Of a DNA stretch of 64,000 nt, positions 53,736 through 62,468 are shown piece by piece. The stretch is from WJMB01 sp964581465 (GTDB taxonomy: Bacteria > RBG-13-66-14): the NCBI GenBank assembly GCA_964581465.1, contig CAZOOP010000001.1, positions 84,478-148,477 of the forward strand, read 5' to 3'. Positions within the stretch are counted from its first letter, which is position 1; each line of letters starts with the position of its first letter. The position numbers and the translations under genes were made by a program. The notes under the pieces are model-generated. The model was not told where the DNA came from. It was given only the letters and a program-made list of their open reading frames with translations, and did not search any database.

Positions 53736-54263
53736 ATGGACGATCTCCGCGATCGGATCGCCGACGACCGTTCCAGTCTGGAGAATAAACTGGCCCGGCT
53801 CGTGCCGGGCTACGAGGGCTACAAAGAGCTCAAGACCCGCCGCGAGGCCGACCGCCTGCTGCGCGAACACCTGGTCGGCCGTCTGGATGAGCTGCGCGGC
53901 GTGTTGCGCGAGCTGGTGATCCGGCTGACCAACGACGGCCGCCTTTCGCAGCTCAAGGCCGTCGACGCCGTGGAGAACCGCCTGGAAACGCTTACCGACG
54001 CCTTCCGCCACGCCGATTACGGCTACTCGGGCAAGACCGATCCGCTCAAGGTCGACGGGATGATCCTCGACCGGCTCTACGAGTTTGACGCCACTCTGGT
54101 CGAGCACGTCGCCGAGATGGAGACCCAGGGCCGCAAGCTGGCCGAGATATCCACGGAACCCGAGGCCGTGAAGGCGGCGCTGCTCGAATTCGACACGGCA
54201 ATGAAGAGCTTCGCCCGGGCGGCTCGGGAGCGCAACCAGATCCTCTCCGGTGTTGAACTCTGA
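53736..54263 (+). CDS. Small helical protein of unknown family
   Basis: I do not recognise this 175-residue protein. It is all-helical and charged, with heptad-like stretches (ENKLARLVPGYEGYKELKTRREADRLLREHLVGRLDELRGVLRELVIRL in pieces) and a conserved-looking HADYGYSGKTDPLKVDGMILDRLYEFD. There is no signal peptide or membrane segment. GAGGGAG lies five bases before the ATG. Its 3' end overlaps mtaB by 14 bases, so the two are co-expressed. Confidence 0.75.
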   Translation: MDDLRDRIADDRSSLENKLARLVPGYEGYKELKTRREADRLLREHLVGRLDELRGVLRELVIRLTNDGRLSQLKAVDAVENRLETLTDAFRHADYGYSGKTDPLKVDGMILDRLYEFDATLVEHVAEMETQGRKLAEISTEPEAVKAALLEFDTAMKSFARAARERNQILSGVEL

Positions 54264-55578
54264 ACCTGAGCAATCACGCCACCGCGTCGCCGTGGCCTCC
54301 CTGGGCTGCAAGCAGAATACCTGTGAGGCCGAGGCGGCCCGCCAACGCTTTCTATCCGCCGGTTACCGAAGCGTCGACTTCGGTGAACCGGCGGAGGTCT
54401 ATCTCGTCTACACCTGCACGGTGACCTCCCGGGCCGACTATCGCTCGCGCAATCTGCTGCGCCGGGCCGCCCGGACCGCTCCTCCCGGCGCCCGCGTCGT
54501 CGCCTGCGGCTGCCTGGCCGTCACCGACCCCGACGAGCTGGCCGCCGTCGAGGGCGTCACCGACGTTCTTCCCGGCCCCGCCCCGAATATATTGGCATTG
54601 CTGGGTCTGGGTTCGGCGGACCGAGGGCGATCCAACTGGCCAACCTACCACTCATCCTTCGCCGGACACACCAGAGCCTTTCTCTCGGTTCAGGACGGCT
54701 GCGACGGCGCCTGCAGCTACTGCAAGGTCCGCCTGGCCCGGGGCCGCGCGCGTAGCCGCCCCGCCGAGGACGCCAAGCGCAGCCTGGCGGCCCTGACGGC
54801 GGCCGGGCATCGCGAGGTGGTGCTGACCGGCATCCACCTGGGCGCCTGGGGTCGGGAGAGGGGAGACGGCCTGGCGTCGCTTTTGGCGGAGTTACTCAAC
54901 GTCGAGGGCCTGGAACGCCTGCGCCTGTCCTCCATCGAGCCCCTGGAGCTCGACGACGCGCTGCTGGAACTCATCGCCGCCTCGCGGGGAAGCCTGGCGC
55001 CCCATCTCCACGTGCCCCTGCAATCGGGCTCCGATTCCGTGCTGCGGCGGATGAACCGCGGATACACCGCGGCGGAGGCCCTCGACCGCATCACACGCGC
55101 CCGCGAGCTCATCCCCGGCCTGGGCCTGGGCCTCGATGTGCTGGTCGGCTTCCCCGGCGAAAGCGACGACGACTTCGCCACCACGGTCCGCGCCGTCGAG
55201 GAGAGTGGAGCCGGTTATCTCCACGTCTTCGCCTACTCCCCCCGCGCCGGAACCCCGGCCGCCGGCTACCCGCACCAGGTCCCCGACGAGGTCAAGTCCC
55301 GCCGCTCCCGGGAGCTGCGACACCTCTCCACCGAGCGCGCCCGACTTTTCGGCGAGTCCGCTCTGGGCGAAACCCTGCGCGTGCTGGTCGAGCGTCGGCC
55401 CGCCAACGCCCGTGGACGGCGCGTCGGCGTCAGCGGCGAATACCTGCGCTGCGAACTGGTCGATTGCCCGCCCGAGGCCGTCGGACGAATCGTCGAGGCC
55501 CGAGCCTTCGAGCTCCTCGGCCCCCCACCCGGCCGCCCCACCGCCGGACCCGCCCGGCTGCTCTGCCGCACTCTGTAG
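54250..55578 (+). CDS. mtaB: tRNA t6A37 methylthiotransferase MtaB
   Basis: This radical-SAM enzyme adds the 2-methylthio group to t6A37 in tRNA. The N-terminal UPF0004 domain gives the auxiliary cluster cysteines (LGCKQNTCEAE Cys20, TCTVT Cys56, ACGC); the radical-SAM site is CDGACSYC (Cys151, 155, 158). The TCTVT motif is typical of MtaB, not MiaB (TC.VR) or RimO. The C-terminal TRAM-like region is present. The start is GTG at 54250 (TTG at 54253 possible), inside the end of the previous gene, without a clear ribosome site. Confidence 0.92.
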   Translation: MLNSEPEQSRHRVAVASLGCKQNTCEAEAARQRFLSAGYRSVDFGEPAEVYLVYTCTVTSRADYRSRNLLRRAARTAPPGARVVACGCLAVTDPDELAAVEGVTDVLPGPAPNILALLGLGSADRGRSNWPTYHSSFAGHTRAFLSVQDGCDGACSYCKVRLARGRARSRPAEDAKRSLAALTAAGHREVVLTGIHLGAWGRERGDGLASLLAELLNVEGLERLRLSSIEPLELDDALLELIAASRGSLAPHLHVPLQSGSDSVLRRMNRGYTAAEALDRITRARELIPGLGLGLDVLVGFPGESDDDFATTVRAVEESGAGYLHVFAYSPRAGTPAAGYPHQVPDEVKSRRSRELRHLSTERARLFGESALGETLRVLVERRPANARGRRVGVSGEYLRCELVDCPPEAVGRIVEARAFELLGPPPGRPTAGPARLLCRTL

Positions 55579-55607
55579 TTTACCCCCCGCAAGTTCGCTG
55601 CTATAAT
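55579..55607 (+). promoter_or_regulatory. Sigma-70 promoter of the MATE gene
   Basis: TTTACC (55579-55584) and TATAAT (55602-55607) are exactly 17 bases apart, starting one base after the mtaB stop. The predicted leader is about 25 bases. Confidence 0.75.
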
Positions 55608-55639
55608 GCGCCCCTGGCCCACCTAAAGGGAGCGTCGCG

Positions 55640-57055
55640 GTGTCCGACAAGCCCCAGCGAGCGAGAAGGCCCCGCACCCTGGGCTCCAGCGAGCTGATCC
55701 TCGACGAGACCCACCTCAACAAGAATATCCTGCGCCTGGCACTGCCCGCCGTCGGCGAGATGCTGCTGCGAACCCTGGTGGGCGTCGTCGACTCGATCAT
55801 GATCGGCCAAGCCCTGGGCGAGAAGGGACTGGCCACCGTCGGACTGGCCGGCGGTCTGGTCTGGCCCGTCTTCTTCCTGGCCTCCAGCTTCAGCGTCGGC
55901 TCGACGGCGGTCATCGCCCGACTCTGGGGCGCCCGTAGCTTCGATGACGCCCGCCGCGTGGCCGGCCAATCGGTCTGGCTCGGCGTGGTCCTCGGCCTGG
56001 TGCTGACCGTCGTCGGCGTCCTGCTGCTGCCCCTGCTGCTCAAGCTCTATACCGACGACCCCGTGCTGCTCGCCGGTGCCCGGACCTACGTCTCCGTGGT
56101 CGCCTACGCCGGGGTCGCCTGGGTGCTGACCATGGTCGGCAACTCGATCATGCGAGGCCTCGGCGACAACATCCGACCGCTGATAGTCACCGGCTCGACC
56201 AACCTGCTCAACATCACCCTCAACTACCTGCTGATCTTCGGCCCCGGCCCCTTCCCCGCCCTGGGCATCCGCGGCGCCGCCCTGGCCAGCGCCATCTCCC
56301 TGGGCCTCTCGGCTCTGCTGGCCCAGTTCATCCTGTTCAGCGGCAAGACCAAGATCAAGCTGCTCTTCGCCGAGGCGAGAAAGCCTGTCTGGAAGACCAT
56401 CAAACGCATCTTCCACGTCGGCGCGCCGGCGATGGTCGAGCAGGGCGTCTTCCGCTTCGGCCACCTGATCACCGTCTTTCTGATCACCAGCCTGGGCTCG
56501 GTGGCCCTGGCCAGTCACCAGGTCGGTGTCCACGTCGAGAGCATCTCGTTCATGCCCGGTTGGGGCTTGGCCATGGCCTCGACGACGCTAGTCGGTCAGT
56601 ACCTGGGCGCCGGCAAGCCCAAGCTCGCCGAGCGGGCCGGCTTCCGCTCCGCATTCTACGCCGTGATGCTGATGGGCGCCATGGGCGTGGTGTTCAGCCT
56701 CTTCGCCTCCGACCTGGTCGGCCTGTTCGTCAAAGAGGGCAGCGGCGCCAGCAACGCCCTGGTACATGAGCTCGGCACCCTGCTGATCGTCATCGCCGCC
56801 GTCGAGCAGCCCGGCCTGGCGCTGTTGATGACCCTGACCGGTGGCCTGCGCGGCGCCGGGGATACCCGCTGGACCCTGGCCCTGTCCATCATCGGCCTCT
56901 GGGGCCTGCGTATCCCGGCCTGCTTTCTGGCCATCAAGGTCTTCGACTGGGGCATCGTCGGCTTCTGGGGCCTGGCCACCTTCGTGTTTTATCTACGGGC
57001 CGGTCTGGCCTACTGGCGCTTCTCCAGCGGCAAGTGGAAGGCGCTCAAAGTCTAA
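55640..57055 (+). CDS. MATE-family efflux transporter
   Basis: The 471-residue membrane protein has about 12 hydrophobic helices in two halves, with MATE signatures LALPAVGEMLLRTLVGVVDSIMIGQALG and VGAPAMVEQGVFRFGHLITVFLI, LASHQVGVHVES and GLRGAGDTRWTL. It exports cationic or lipophilic compounds using Na+ or H+. The start is GTG at 55640, with AAAGGGAG six bases upstream. It is transcribed alone; an A element follows 20 bases after its stop. Confidence 0.94.
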   Translation: MSDKPQRARRPRTLGSSELILDETHLNKNILRLALPAVGEMLLRTLVGVVDSIMIGQALGEKGLATVGLAGGLVWPVFFLASSFSVGSTAVIARLWGARSFDDARRVAGQSVWLGVVLGLVLTVVGVLLLPLLLKLYTDDPVLLAGARTYVSVVAYAGVAWVLTMVGNSIMRGLGDNIRPLIVTGSTNLLNITLNYLLIFGPGPFPALGIRGAALASAISLGLSALLAQFILFSGKTKIKLLFAEARKPVWKTIKRIFHVGAPAMVEQGVFRFGHLITVFLITSLGSVALASHQVGVHVESISFMPGWGLAMASTTLVGQYLGAGKPKLAERAGFRSAFYAVMLMGAMGVVFSLFASDLVGLFVKEGSGASNALVHELGTLLIVIAAVEQPGLALLMTLTGGLRGAGDTRWTLALSIIGLWGLRIPACFLAIKVFDWGIVGFWGLATFVFYLRAGLAYWRFSSGKWKALKV

Positions 57056-57075
57056 CCGCAACGCAGGCCGGCGGA

Positions 57076-57272
57076 CCCGGGAGTCCTTTGAAAACTCCTC
57101 CCAACGGCCGCCGCCTCTTCCGCGCCCGGCGTTGGCACGTTTCTTGCAGCAGGGCGGGGCGGCCCTTCCGGCAATTCGTCGCTCGCTCTCCGCAAGAAAC
57201 GTGCCAACGCCTCCCCGGACCTGACGCGGAACGTTTTCTTTGGCGAGGTCAGGTTTTCAAAGGTCTCCCGGG
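57076..57272. repeat. Element A copy 6
   Basis: Inner arms are at 57129-57147 and 57192-57210. The outer arms CCCGGGAGTCCTTTGAAAAC (57076-57095) and GTTTTCAAAGGTCTCCCGGG (57253-57272) are complementary at 19 of 20 positions. The inner spacer starts identically to copy 4 (AGCAGGGCGGGGCGGCC). Confidence 0.9.
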
Positions 57273-57319
57273 CGTGATGCGGAAGAATGAGCAGGCTTGT
57301 TCACCAGCGGTTATCGAAG

Positions 57320-57341
57320 GGCGGACCAAAGGGTCCGCCCA
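57320..57341 (+). terminator. Terminator hairpin
   Basis: GGGCGGACC and GGTCCGCCC form a perfect 9-bp stem with a 4-base loop, followed by ATTGTTAAC. It may end the MATE transcript, which would then include element A copy 6. Confidence 0.65.
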
Positions 57342-57435
57342 TTGTTAACGGCTAGATGGTTGATGCAGCCCCGGTGTATCGAACAACTAATGAGGGCTTG
57401 CCGCTCAGTTATCCGATCGATAAACGGCTGGGGAC

Positions 57436-57748
57436 CGTATCCCCGTACTGGACCTGATTATGATTGTATTCTGTTGATAATAGAGGTGATGATCATCGGA
57501 TACCTGTCACAATATGGGCGGGAAAAAGTAGCTAATACGGGCCTGATCCTTAACGATCCCAGATAACAGCGCACCTGTATGTGCCCTGAGAGCAGATCGC
57601 CTTAGAATCCTAAGTGTCTCAATAACAAGCAATAAGGGTATGTTAGATGAACACTTGCCCCTCCACAGCGCTTTTCCGGGGAGTCGAGAGCGGCCCAGTG
57701 GGCCGCTCCCAATCAGCTTGATTTGGTTCTAACACGCTCCATGTGGCC
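57436..57748 (-). mobile_element. MITE family C, copy C4 (reverse)
   Basis: Reverse-complement match to C1, C2 and C5. It carries TTGCTTGT on the C strand, the empty site for B2, and an AGCGGCCCAGTGGGCCGCT palindrome. A target duplication is not clear (CGGCT occurs on both sides). Confidence 0.75.
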
Positions 57749-57765
57749 ATCGGCTATAACGGCAA

Positions 57766-57814
57766 GCCGGTATTGCTTTTGGCATACCGGCGCCGTCCAC
57801 GGACGGCCTTATTT
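57766..57814 (-). terminator. Two tandem hairpins at the edge of the AT-rich island
   Basis: GCCGGTAT/ATACCGGC (57766-57791) and GCCGTCC/GGACGGC (57792-57807, then CTTATTT on the plus strand) stand side by side. They could terminate the minus-strand gene at 57841 or incoming plus-strand transcripts. Confidence 0.45.
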
Positions 57815-57840
57815 ATCATTAGTTTACACTAATGTGCCAA

Positions 57841-58062
57841 TTAGTCTTGCTTAAATATCATTATGTTTACTGCAAACTTCTGTGACCCTCCAAGACAACC
57901 TCCCTTTACGTGGACAAATAATTTCTCCATAGAGTGATACTCCCAGCCGCCTTCACAGTTGCTGTTAATGTAATCCTCATAAACTTGTAATGCACTACTA
58001 GTATCTTTTGAGCTTTTAACGTAAAGGTTCGTTGGTGCTGGCACAACTTTATACTGACTCAT
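57841..58062 (-). CDS. Small DUF4177-like protein in an AT-rich island
   Basis: The 73-residue protein reads YKVVPAPTNL ... YEDYINSNCEGGWEYHSMEKLFVHVKG, which resembles DUF4177-type small proteins (a short beta-alpha protein with 'N..geGWe'). GAGG lies eight bases before the ATG. Base composition and codon use (many AAA, ATT, GAT) differ sharply from the rest of the window, suggesting transfer. The function is unknown. Confidence 0.6.
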   Translation of the reverse strand: MSQYKVVPAPTNLYVKSSKDTSSALQVYEDYINSNCEGGWEYHSMEKLFVHVKGGCLGGSQKFAVNIMIFKQD

Positions 58063-58262
58063 ACTTGTAACCTCACTTGTTGTTATATCTGTGATGGTTT
58101 ATCGTTGGCTTAAATGCTATACTTGATTTCCGGGAAGAAGAAACCCTGTACTCCTATCCGAGCTTGTCCCCCCCCCTCTACCTCCACATCTTACCAATCT
58201 CCCTTACTAGTTCTACGGTGCTCGGGCTGACTGTGACCACTCGTTCAAGCACTTAGATGATA

Positions 58263-58550
58263 CTATCGTTGTTGGCCGGAGCTCAATCCATGCCGCCAAC
58301 TCCTCATAGAAGAAAGGCACCGTAACCTAGAATTACAGAGCGCCGGGTCGAGTAAAAGGCATCCCTCTAAGCTTACCAAATCGCCCTTATCAACGATCAG
58401 GTATGGGCAGGAATACTTGTTGATACAATCGAGGACTGCCTTCGTTGCGCTAAACTCCTTCTCATCGGCGGTCTGTAAGGTGTCGTTCAATCTACCGATG
58501 TGCTGCTTCTTAGTCAGGGTGTCTGCCAATGACGCTGACGATATAATCAT
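58263..58550 (-). CDS. Possible short gene in the AT-rich island
   Basis: The 95-codon frame (MIISSASLADTLTKKQHIGRL... then CPYLIVDKGDLVSLEGCLLLDP) has the AT-rich codon use of its neighbour but no good ribosome site. The end (LRCLSSMRSWRHGLSSGQQR) looks unlike native protein. It may be a fragment of a larger transferred gene. Confidence 0.35.
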   Translation of the reverse strand: MIISSASLADTLTKKQHIGRLNDTLQTADEKEFSATKAVLDCINKYSCPYLIVDKGDLVSLEGCLLLDPALCNSRLRCLSSMRSWRHGLSSGQQR

Positions 58551-58661
58551 TTCAACAAAATCAATTCAACAGTACTATATATAACAATATGATCAATATA
58601 CATCATTTTAATTTAACAGAGCGTTAATGTCAAGTATAAATTTAGAGTTTTTACAATACCG

Positions 58662-59075
58662 ATGAGGTTCATTCCTGACAAATTACGAGAGATCCGAATG
58701 CGAGCTGGACTAAGCATTCACGCACTTACGGACGCTCTCGGCACAAATAATGCTTATAGTAGTTGTAATGAACACGGGATATCACAGCCAACTGCTGTTT
58801 TCCTAGTCTCACATTCCCGTTTTTGTGTTAGAGATGCCGAATGTTTCTATGAGTGGGATGATGTAGATGAGGTTTTACCCGACGACTACTCCGAGCTAGC
58901 GGAGCGCATCCGTGAAGCCATCTCCCTGTTACCATTGGGTAGCGTCGCCTTGCCTCTGATGCTCGGTGCGACAGCCAGCGATATAGTGCAAGCGGCCTCA
59001 AGAGGCCGCATCCTTTTAAGCATACAATGGAGCGTCGTCGGTAGAATCCTCACTCACAGCCTGATCGGCTGCTGA
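58662..59075 (+). CDS. XRE-like HTH protein with a MITE-derived C-terminus
   Basis: The N-terminus (FIPDKLREIRMRAGLSIHALTDALG ... GISQPTAVFL) fits an XRE/Cro-type HTH, followed by an acidic segment (ECFYEWDDVDEVLPDDYSELAERIREAI). From about 58992 the frame crosses a perfect terminator-like hairpin, and from about 59014 it runs into MITE B8, which supplies the last 20 or so residues and the stop. The native 3' end is probably lost. It is AT-rich at its 5' end. Confidence 0.5.
   Translation: MRFIPDKLREIRMRAGLSIHALTDALGTNNAYSSCNEHGISQPTAVFLVSHSRFCVRDAECFYEWDDVDEVLPDDYSELAERIREAISLLPLGSVALPLMLGATASDIVQAASRGRILLSIQWSVVGRILTHSLIGC
58992..59017 (+). terminator. Terminator-like hairpin inside the XRE-like frame
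   Basis: GCGGCCT and AGGCCGC form a perfect 7-bp stem with loop CAAG, followed by ATCCTTTT. Confidence 0.6.
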
Positions 59076-59249
59076 TGCGGAACCAACAGCATCGTGTTTC
59101 TGGTGGAACTCAATCCAGGGCGGGTTTGGCGCCCTCATGCATTGGTATGACAATACGGCGGTTTAACAATGGCGGCGATTGTTAACTATCAAGCAATGAA
59201 TGCCAATCTAATAGCTGAATGAGTCCGTTCAGATACGGGTGATAATCCC
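59014..59249 (-). mobile_element. MITE family B, truncated copy B8 (reverse)
   Basis: The left-end half (on its own strand) is present, ending at GGTGATAATCCC. The other third is missing, replaced by the XRE-like frame. It matches B4 from AAGCA...CAATGGAGCG onward. The spacer 59250-59470 shows nothing recognisable. Confidence 0.7.
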
Positions 59250-59470
59250 TATCCTTTCGAGCCAATCGAGCTGGATGCCGCAAAGCCGCCCTCGGGATTA
59301 CGGCAGGTAACCGTGCTTGAAAGGGCTGCTGGACAAGCTGCCGCCGATGAGCTTACGTCCAGGTACTTGTAATAATCCAACTGTTATCCAGTCTCGACAA
59401 TGATATGGACAACGCTGGGGCTCTCGGCTTGGGTTGTTGGGTTAGAAGCCCGCCGAGTCGCAGGTACTTA

Positions 59471-59505
59471 AAAACAGAGCGGACCGTTGGGTCCGCTCTG
59501 TTTTT
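59471..59505. terminator. Bidirectional terminator
   Basis: AAAACAGAGCGGACC and GGTCCGCTCTGTTTT form a 15-bp stem with a 4-base loop and a T-run on both strands. It ends the minus-strand operon whose last gene stops at 59532. Confidence 0.9.
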
Positions 59506-59531
59506 ATCGAAATCAGTCATGTCGGGAAGGC

Positions 59532-60482
59532 TCAATCCGTCGGCGGCTCGTCGAAGGGGCGGGGGCGGTCGGGGAATCCGTCGGGGCCACTCTTGCCGCG
59601 CAGCAGGCGGAAGTGCCGGGGCTCGCCGAAGCGCACCCGGCCGCCGAAGAGGCGGCGCTCGACGCATTCGACGAAACGGTGGAAGGGACGGTCGCGGTAA
59701 GGGCCGGAGGGCCAGTCGACCTTGGGGGCAGCCTCGACGACGGAACGCAGCGGTCCGGGGTGGCTGCCGGTGAAGGGAACCAGGTAGCGGCTGTTCTTGT
59801 ACACCTGACGCTGGGCGTCGGCGTAGCGTCGGCGCAGTAGCTCGTCGTCGGCGGTGTAGAGCCGATCGAAGGCCGCCTGCTTGCGACGGAACTCCTCGGC
59901 GGGACGAGCCCAGCCGTAGTGGTAGATCTCGGCGTCTGCGGCCCAGACCACCCGGGGGAAGCGTCCGTCGATGTGCTCGAAGCCCATGGCGTCGCCCCAG
60001 GAGCGCAGGCCGGCGCCGAGGCGGATCACCCGCACCTCGCGGCGGTACCATTTGCGTCCGGTGTGGATGACGTCGTAGGAGCCGTAGAAGTGACGGTAGC
60101 GGAAGAGCAGTCCTTCGACCTCGGGGTCGCTCAGGTGGTGCTCCAGGCAGGCGCGTACGGCGGGGTGCCAGCGCTCGTGCAGAGCCTCGTCGGCCTGGAT
60201 GTAGACTCCCCAGTCGCCCCGGCAGCGCTCGCGGGCGGTGTCGGTGAGCCTGGCCAGCAGGCGTCCGCCGCTGCGCAGGGTCTCGTCCCAGGGCGCCCGG
60301 GAGAGGTGGACCTTGGGCGAGCTCCCGAACTCGCGACTCAGGTGCTCCCAGGTATCGTCGGTGGAATCGGCGACGACGAGCTGGAACTCGTCGCAGAGGG
60401 GCAGGACACTGCGGACGGCGGCGCAGACGGGGTAGGCGTTTACCAGGGCGTTGCGGACGAAGGTGAAGCCACAGACGCGCAC
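59532..60482 (-). CDS. Family 2-like glycosyltransferase
   Basis: This 316-residue protein looks like a GT-A glycosyltransferase: VCGFTFVRNALVNAYPVCAAVRSVLPLCDEFQLVVADSTDDTW is the nucleotide-sugar half, and GDWGVYIQADEALHE has a QADE motif replacing the usual DxD. The C-terminal half is Arg-rich, with no membrane segment. The start is GTG at 60482, directly after the next gene's stop, without a visible ribosome site. The sugar and acceptor are unknown. Confidence 0.78.
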   Translation of the reverse strand: MRVCGFTFVRNALVNAYPVCAAVRSVLPLCDEFQLVVADSTDDTWEHLSREFGSSPKVHLSRAPWDETLRSGGRLLARLTDTARERCRGDWGVYIQADEALHERWHPAVRACLEHHLSDPEVEGLLFRYRHFYGSYDVIHTGRKWYRREVRVIRLGAGLRSWGDAMGFEHIDGRFPRVVWAADAEIYHYGWARPAEEFRRKQAAFDRLYTADDELLRRRYADAQRQVYKNSRYLVPFTGSHPGPLRSVVEAAPKVDWPSGPYRDRPFHRFVECVERRLFGGRVRFGEPRHFRLLRGKSGPDGFPDRPRPFDEPPTD

Positions 60483-60485
60483 GGT

Positions 60486-61001
60486 CTAGAAGTAGGTGTA
60501 GAGGAAGATGCGGGCCTGGACGTCGATGTCGGGCTTATCGCCGCTGACGGGGAAGGCGATGGGCATCTCGATGCCGAAGGCCAGCCAGTCGGTGAAGCGC
60601 AGGTTGACGGCGGGATGGAAGTTGAGGGAGATGATGCCGGTCTCGAGAGGGGCTTCGCTGGTTTTCATCGTGCCCCAGGGGCCGCCCCAGTACTGGGCCT
60701 CGGCGAAGACGGAGAAGAAGGCGGGGCGCCGGGCGCTCTCGAAGCGCCAGCCGGCGCGCACCGCCGCCAGGACGTCGCCGGCTTCGCGCTGGTTGTTATA
60801 GAGCCAGGAGAGACTGGCCCCGGCGTAGAACTGGTGGTCGTAGAAACCGAAGTCGACCCGGGGGCCGGCCTCGAGATTACCATCGACCAGGTTGGTCAGG
60901 CTGGAGACGCCGCCGAGGTCCAGCTCCCAACCGTCACGGCGCTTGGCCGAGACCGCGAGAGCACAGAGGAGAATGAGCAGCGCGGTTAGCGTTTTTCGCA
61001 T
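60486..61001 (-). CDS. Exported outer-membrane-barrel-like protein
   Basis: The 171-residue protein has a signal peptide (MRKTLTALLILLCALAVSA) and alternating aromatic beta-strands (VDFGFYDHQFYAGASLSWLY, PAFFSVFAEAQYWGG, AVNLRFTDWLAFGIEMPIAF) ending in Phe (RIFLYTYF). This is the C-terminal pattern of outer-membrane barrels. No family is recognised. It lies between bactofilin and the glycosyltransferase, and is co-transcribed with the latter (3-base gap). Confidence 0.75.
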   Translation of the reverse strand: MRKTLTALLILLCALAVSAKRRDGWELDLGGVSSLTNLVDGNLEAGPRVDFGFYDHQFYAGASLSWLYNNQREAGDVLAAVRAGWRFESARRPAFFSVFAEAQYWGGPWGTMKTSEAPLETGIISLNFHPAVNLRFTDWLAFGIEMPIAFPVSGDKPDIDVQARIFLYTYF

Positions 61002-61046
61002 GGAATGGGGGGAGGAGGGGTCGGCGAAACGCCGACCCCGTAGGAG

Positions 61047-61544
61047 CTACTTCTTCTCGGGAGTCTTGGCGGCCTCGCCCTTTTTACCCTCGGGGTGTTT
61101 ATCGGCGGCTTTCTTCTCGTCCGAGCCGTGTTGCTTGCCGTTGTCGGCGCCCTTGGCGCCTCCGCCCAGTTCGTTGAGGCGGTTCTTGTAGACATCGGCC
61201 TTGCCCATGTCGATACGGCCGTGGACAACGGCCTTCTCGGCGACCGTCAGCGACTCGGTTGTCACGTCACCGATGATCTGGGCCGTCTCCTCGATGACGA
61301 CCTCCATGGGAGAAACCAGGTTGCCCTTGATCTTGCCGCCGACCACGCTCTTGTTGGCCTGGATCTCGGCGGTCACCTCGGCGCTGCGGCCGACATAGAA
61401 GGCGTCGCACTTGATCGTGCCCTTGAAGACGCCGTCGACGCGGAGGCTGCCGTCGACGTCGATGTTACCCTCGAAAGAGGAGCCCTCCCCGATAATCGAA
61501 TGGACGCCCGAAGAGCCGCGATCGTACTTTTCTTTCTTACTCAT
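61047..61544 (-). CDS. Bactofilin
   Basis: Bactofilins polymerise into beta-helical filaments that place cell-wall enzymes or chromosome proteins. The core (about residues 15-115) shows the family pattern: IIGEGSSFEGNIDVDGSLRVDGVFKGTI, VGRSAEVTAEIQANKSVVGGKIKGNL, IIGDVTTESLTVAEKAVVHG. A disordered Lys/Gly tail follows. AGGAGG lies four bases before the ATG. The M23 peptidase gene is directly upstream, the usual partner. Confidence 0.95.
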   Translation of the reverse strand: MSKKEKYDRGSSGVHSIIGEGSSFEGNIDVDGSLRVDGVFKGTIKCDAFYVGRSAEVTAEIQANKSVVGGKIKGNLVSPMEVVIEETAQIIGDVTTESLTVAEKAVVHGRIDMGKADVYKNRLNELGGGAKGADNGKQHGSDEKKAADKHPEGKKGEAAKTPEKK

Positions 61545-61582
61545 CTATCCTCCTGTGATAACAACGAGATTCGGGAATCTTG

Positions 61583-62446
61583 TCAGCGTTCGCCCATGAA
61601 AGGCTGGGGATCCAGGGGGACGTCGTCCCGGCGGATCTCGTAATGCAGGTGCGGGTTGGTGCTCGTACCGGTGTTACCGGAGAGGGCCAGGCGATGACCC
61701 CGTTCAACGGTTTCTCCAACCTCGACCAGCAGCTTGCTCAGGTGACCGTAAATGGTGCTGTAGCCGGAGCCGTGGCGCACGACGACCTTGAGCCCGTAGT
61801 AGCTGTCCTCACCGGCGAAGACGACTACGCCGGGGGCGGTGCATTCCACGCCGCGGCCGATATCGGCGGCGATGTCGACGCCCAGGTGTTTCTCGGCTCC
61901 CGAGGGGGTGAAGCCCCGGGTCAGCCAACCGCCCAGGGGCCAACCCCGCGGTGTGCTCAGGTTGTTGGTCGCGGCCATCTGGGCCACATAGGCCTCGAGC
62001 TCGGCGGTGCGCGAGGTGGGATCGAAGCCGTAGTCGACCTCGCCCGTCGGCACGGTCTCGCCCAGTTCGCCGGCCTCTCCGGGGGTGTAGGGCTGGGCCG
62101 TGGTCAGGAACTCCTGGCTCTCGGCGCGTTGGTCGCGGGCGACCGCCTCTCCGAGCATCACCCGCAGGCGTGTCTCGATGTCCTCGGCGGCGGAGAGCTG
62201 ACGCTCCAGCTCCTCGACGAGGACGAGCTCCTCGCGCAGACGCTCATTCTCGGCGCGCAGGCTGGTCAGCTCGGCCAGCTTCATCGCGTCGGCGCCCTTG
62301 GAGAAGGCCAGGAAGAGGATCAGGCCCAACAGCACCGCGGCGATGGCGATCATCAGCCCGAGGCGGAAGCGCGTCAGATACCACAGGCGTGGTTTGCCCG
62401 TGGAGCGCGGAATAATGTGTATCTCGTAGAGGGGTTTGGACTTCAC
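61583..62446 (-). CDS. M23-family (LytM-type) peptidase with membrane anchor
   Basis: The 287-residue protein has one N-terminal membrane helix (LMIAIAAVLLGLILFLAF), a coiled coil (residues 55-95, ELTSLRAENERLREELVLVEELERQL) and an M23 domain with zinc ligands in HLGVDIAA and HLHYEI and YGHLS. The full set of H-x3-D and H-x-H ligands suggests an active endopeptidase that trims cross-links in the wall. It lies between parB and bactofilin. Confidence 0.94.
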   Translation of the reverse strand: MKSKPLYEIHIIPRSTGKPRLWYLTRFRLGLMIAIAAVLLGLILFLAFSKGADAMKLAELTSLRAENERLREELVLVEELERQLSAAEDIETRLRVMLGEAVARDQRAESQEFLTTAQPYTPGEAGELGETVPTGEVDYGFDPTSRTAELEAYVAQMAATNNLSTPRGWPLGGWLTRGFTPSGAEKHLGVDIAADIGRGVECTAPGVVVFAGEDSYYGLKVVVRHGSGYSTIYGHLSKLLVEVGETVERGHRLALSGNTGTSTNPHLHYEIRRDDVPLDPQPFMGER

Positions 62447-62468
62447 GGGGTCGCCGAACGCCGGGGGG

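Noticed and set aside
57129..57210. Element A as a simple terminator
   Set aside because: The 43-base or longer loop, the lack of T-runs and the existing terminator before copy 4 argue against it.
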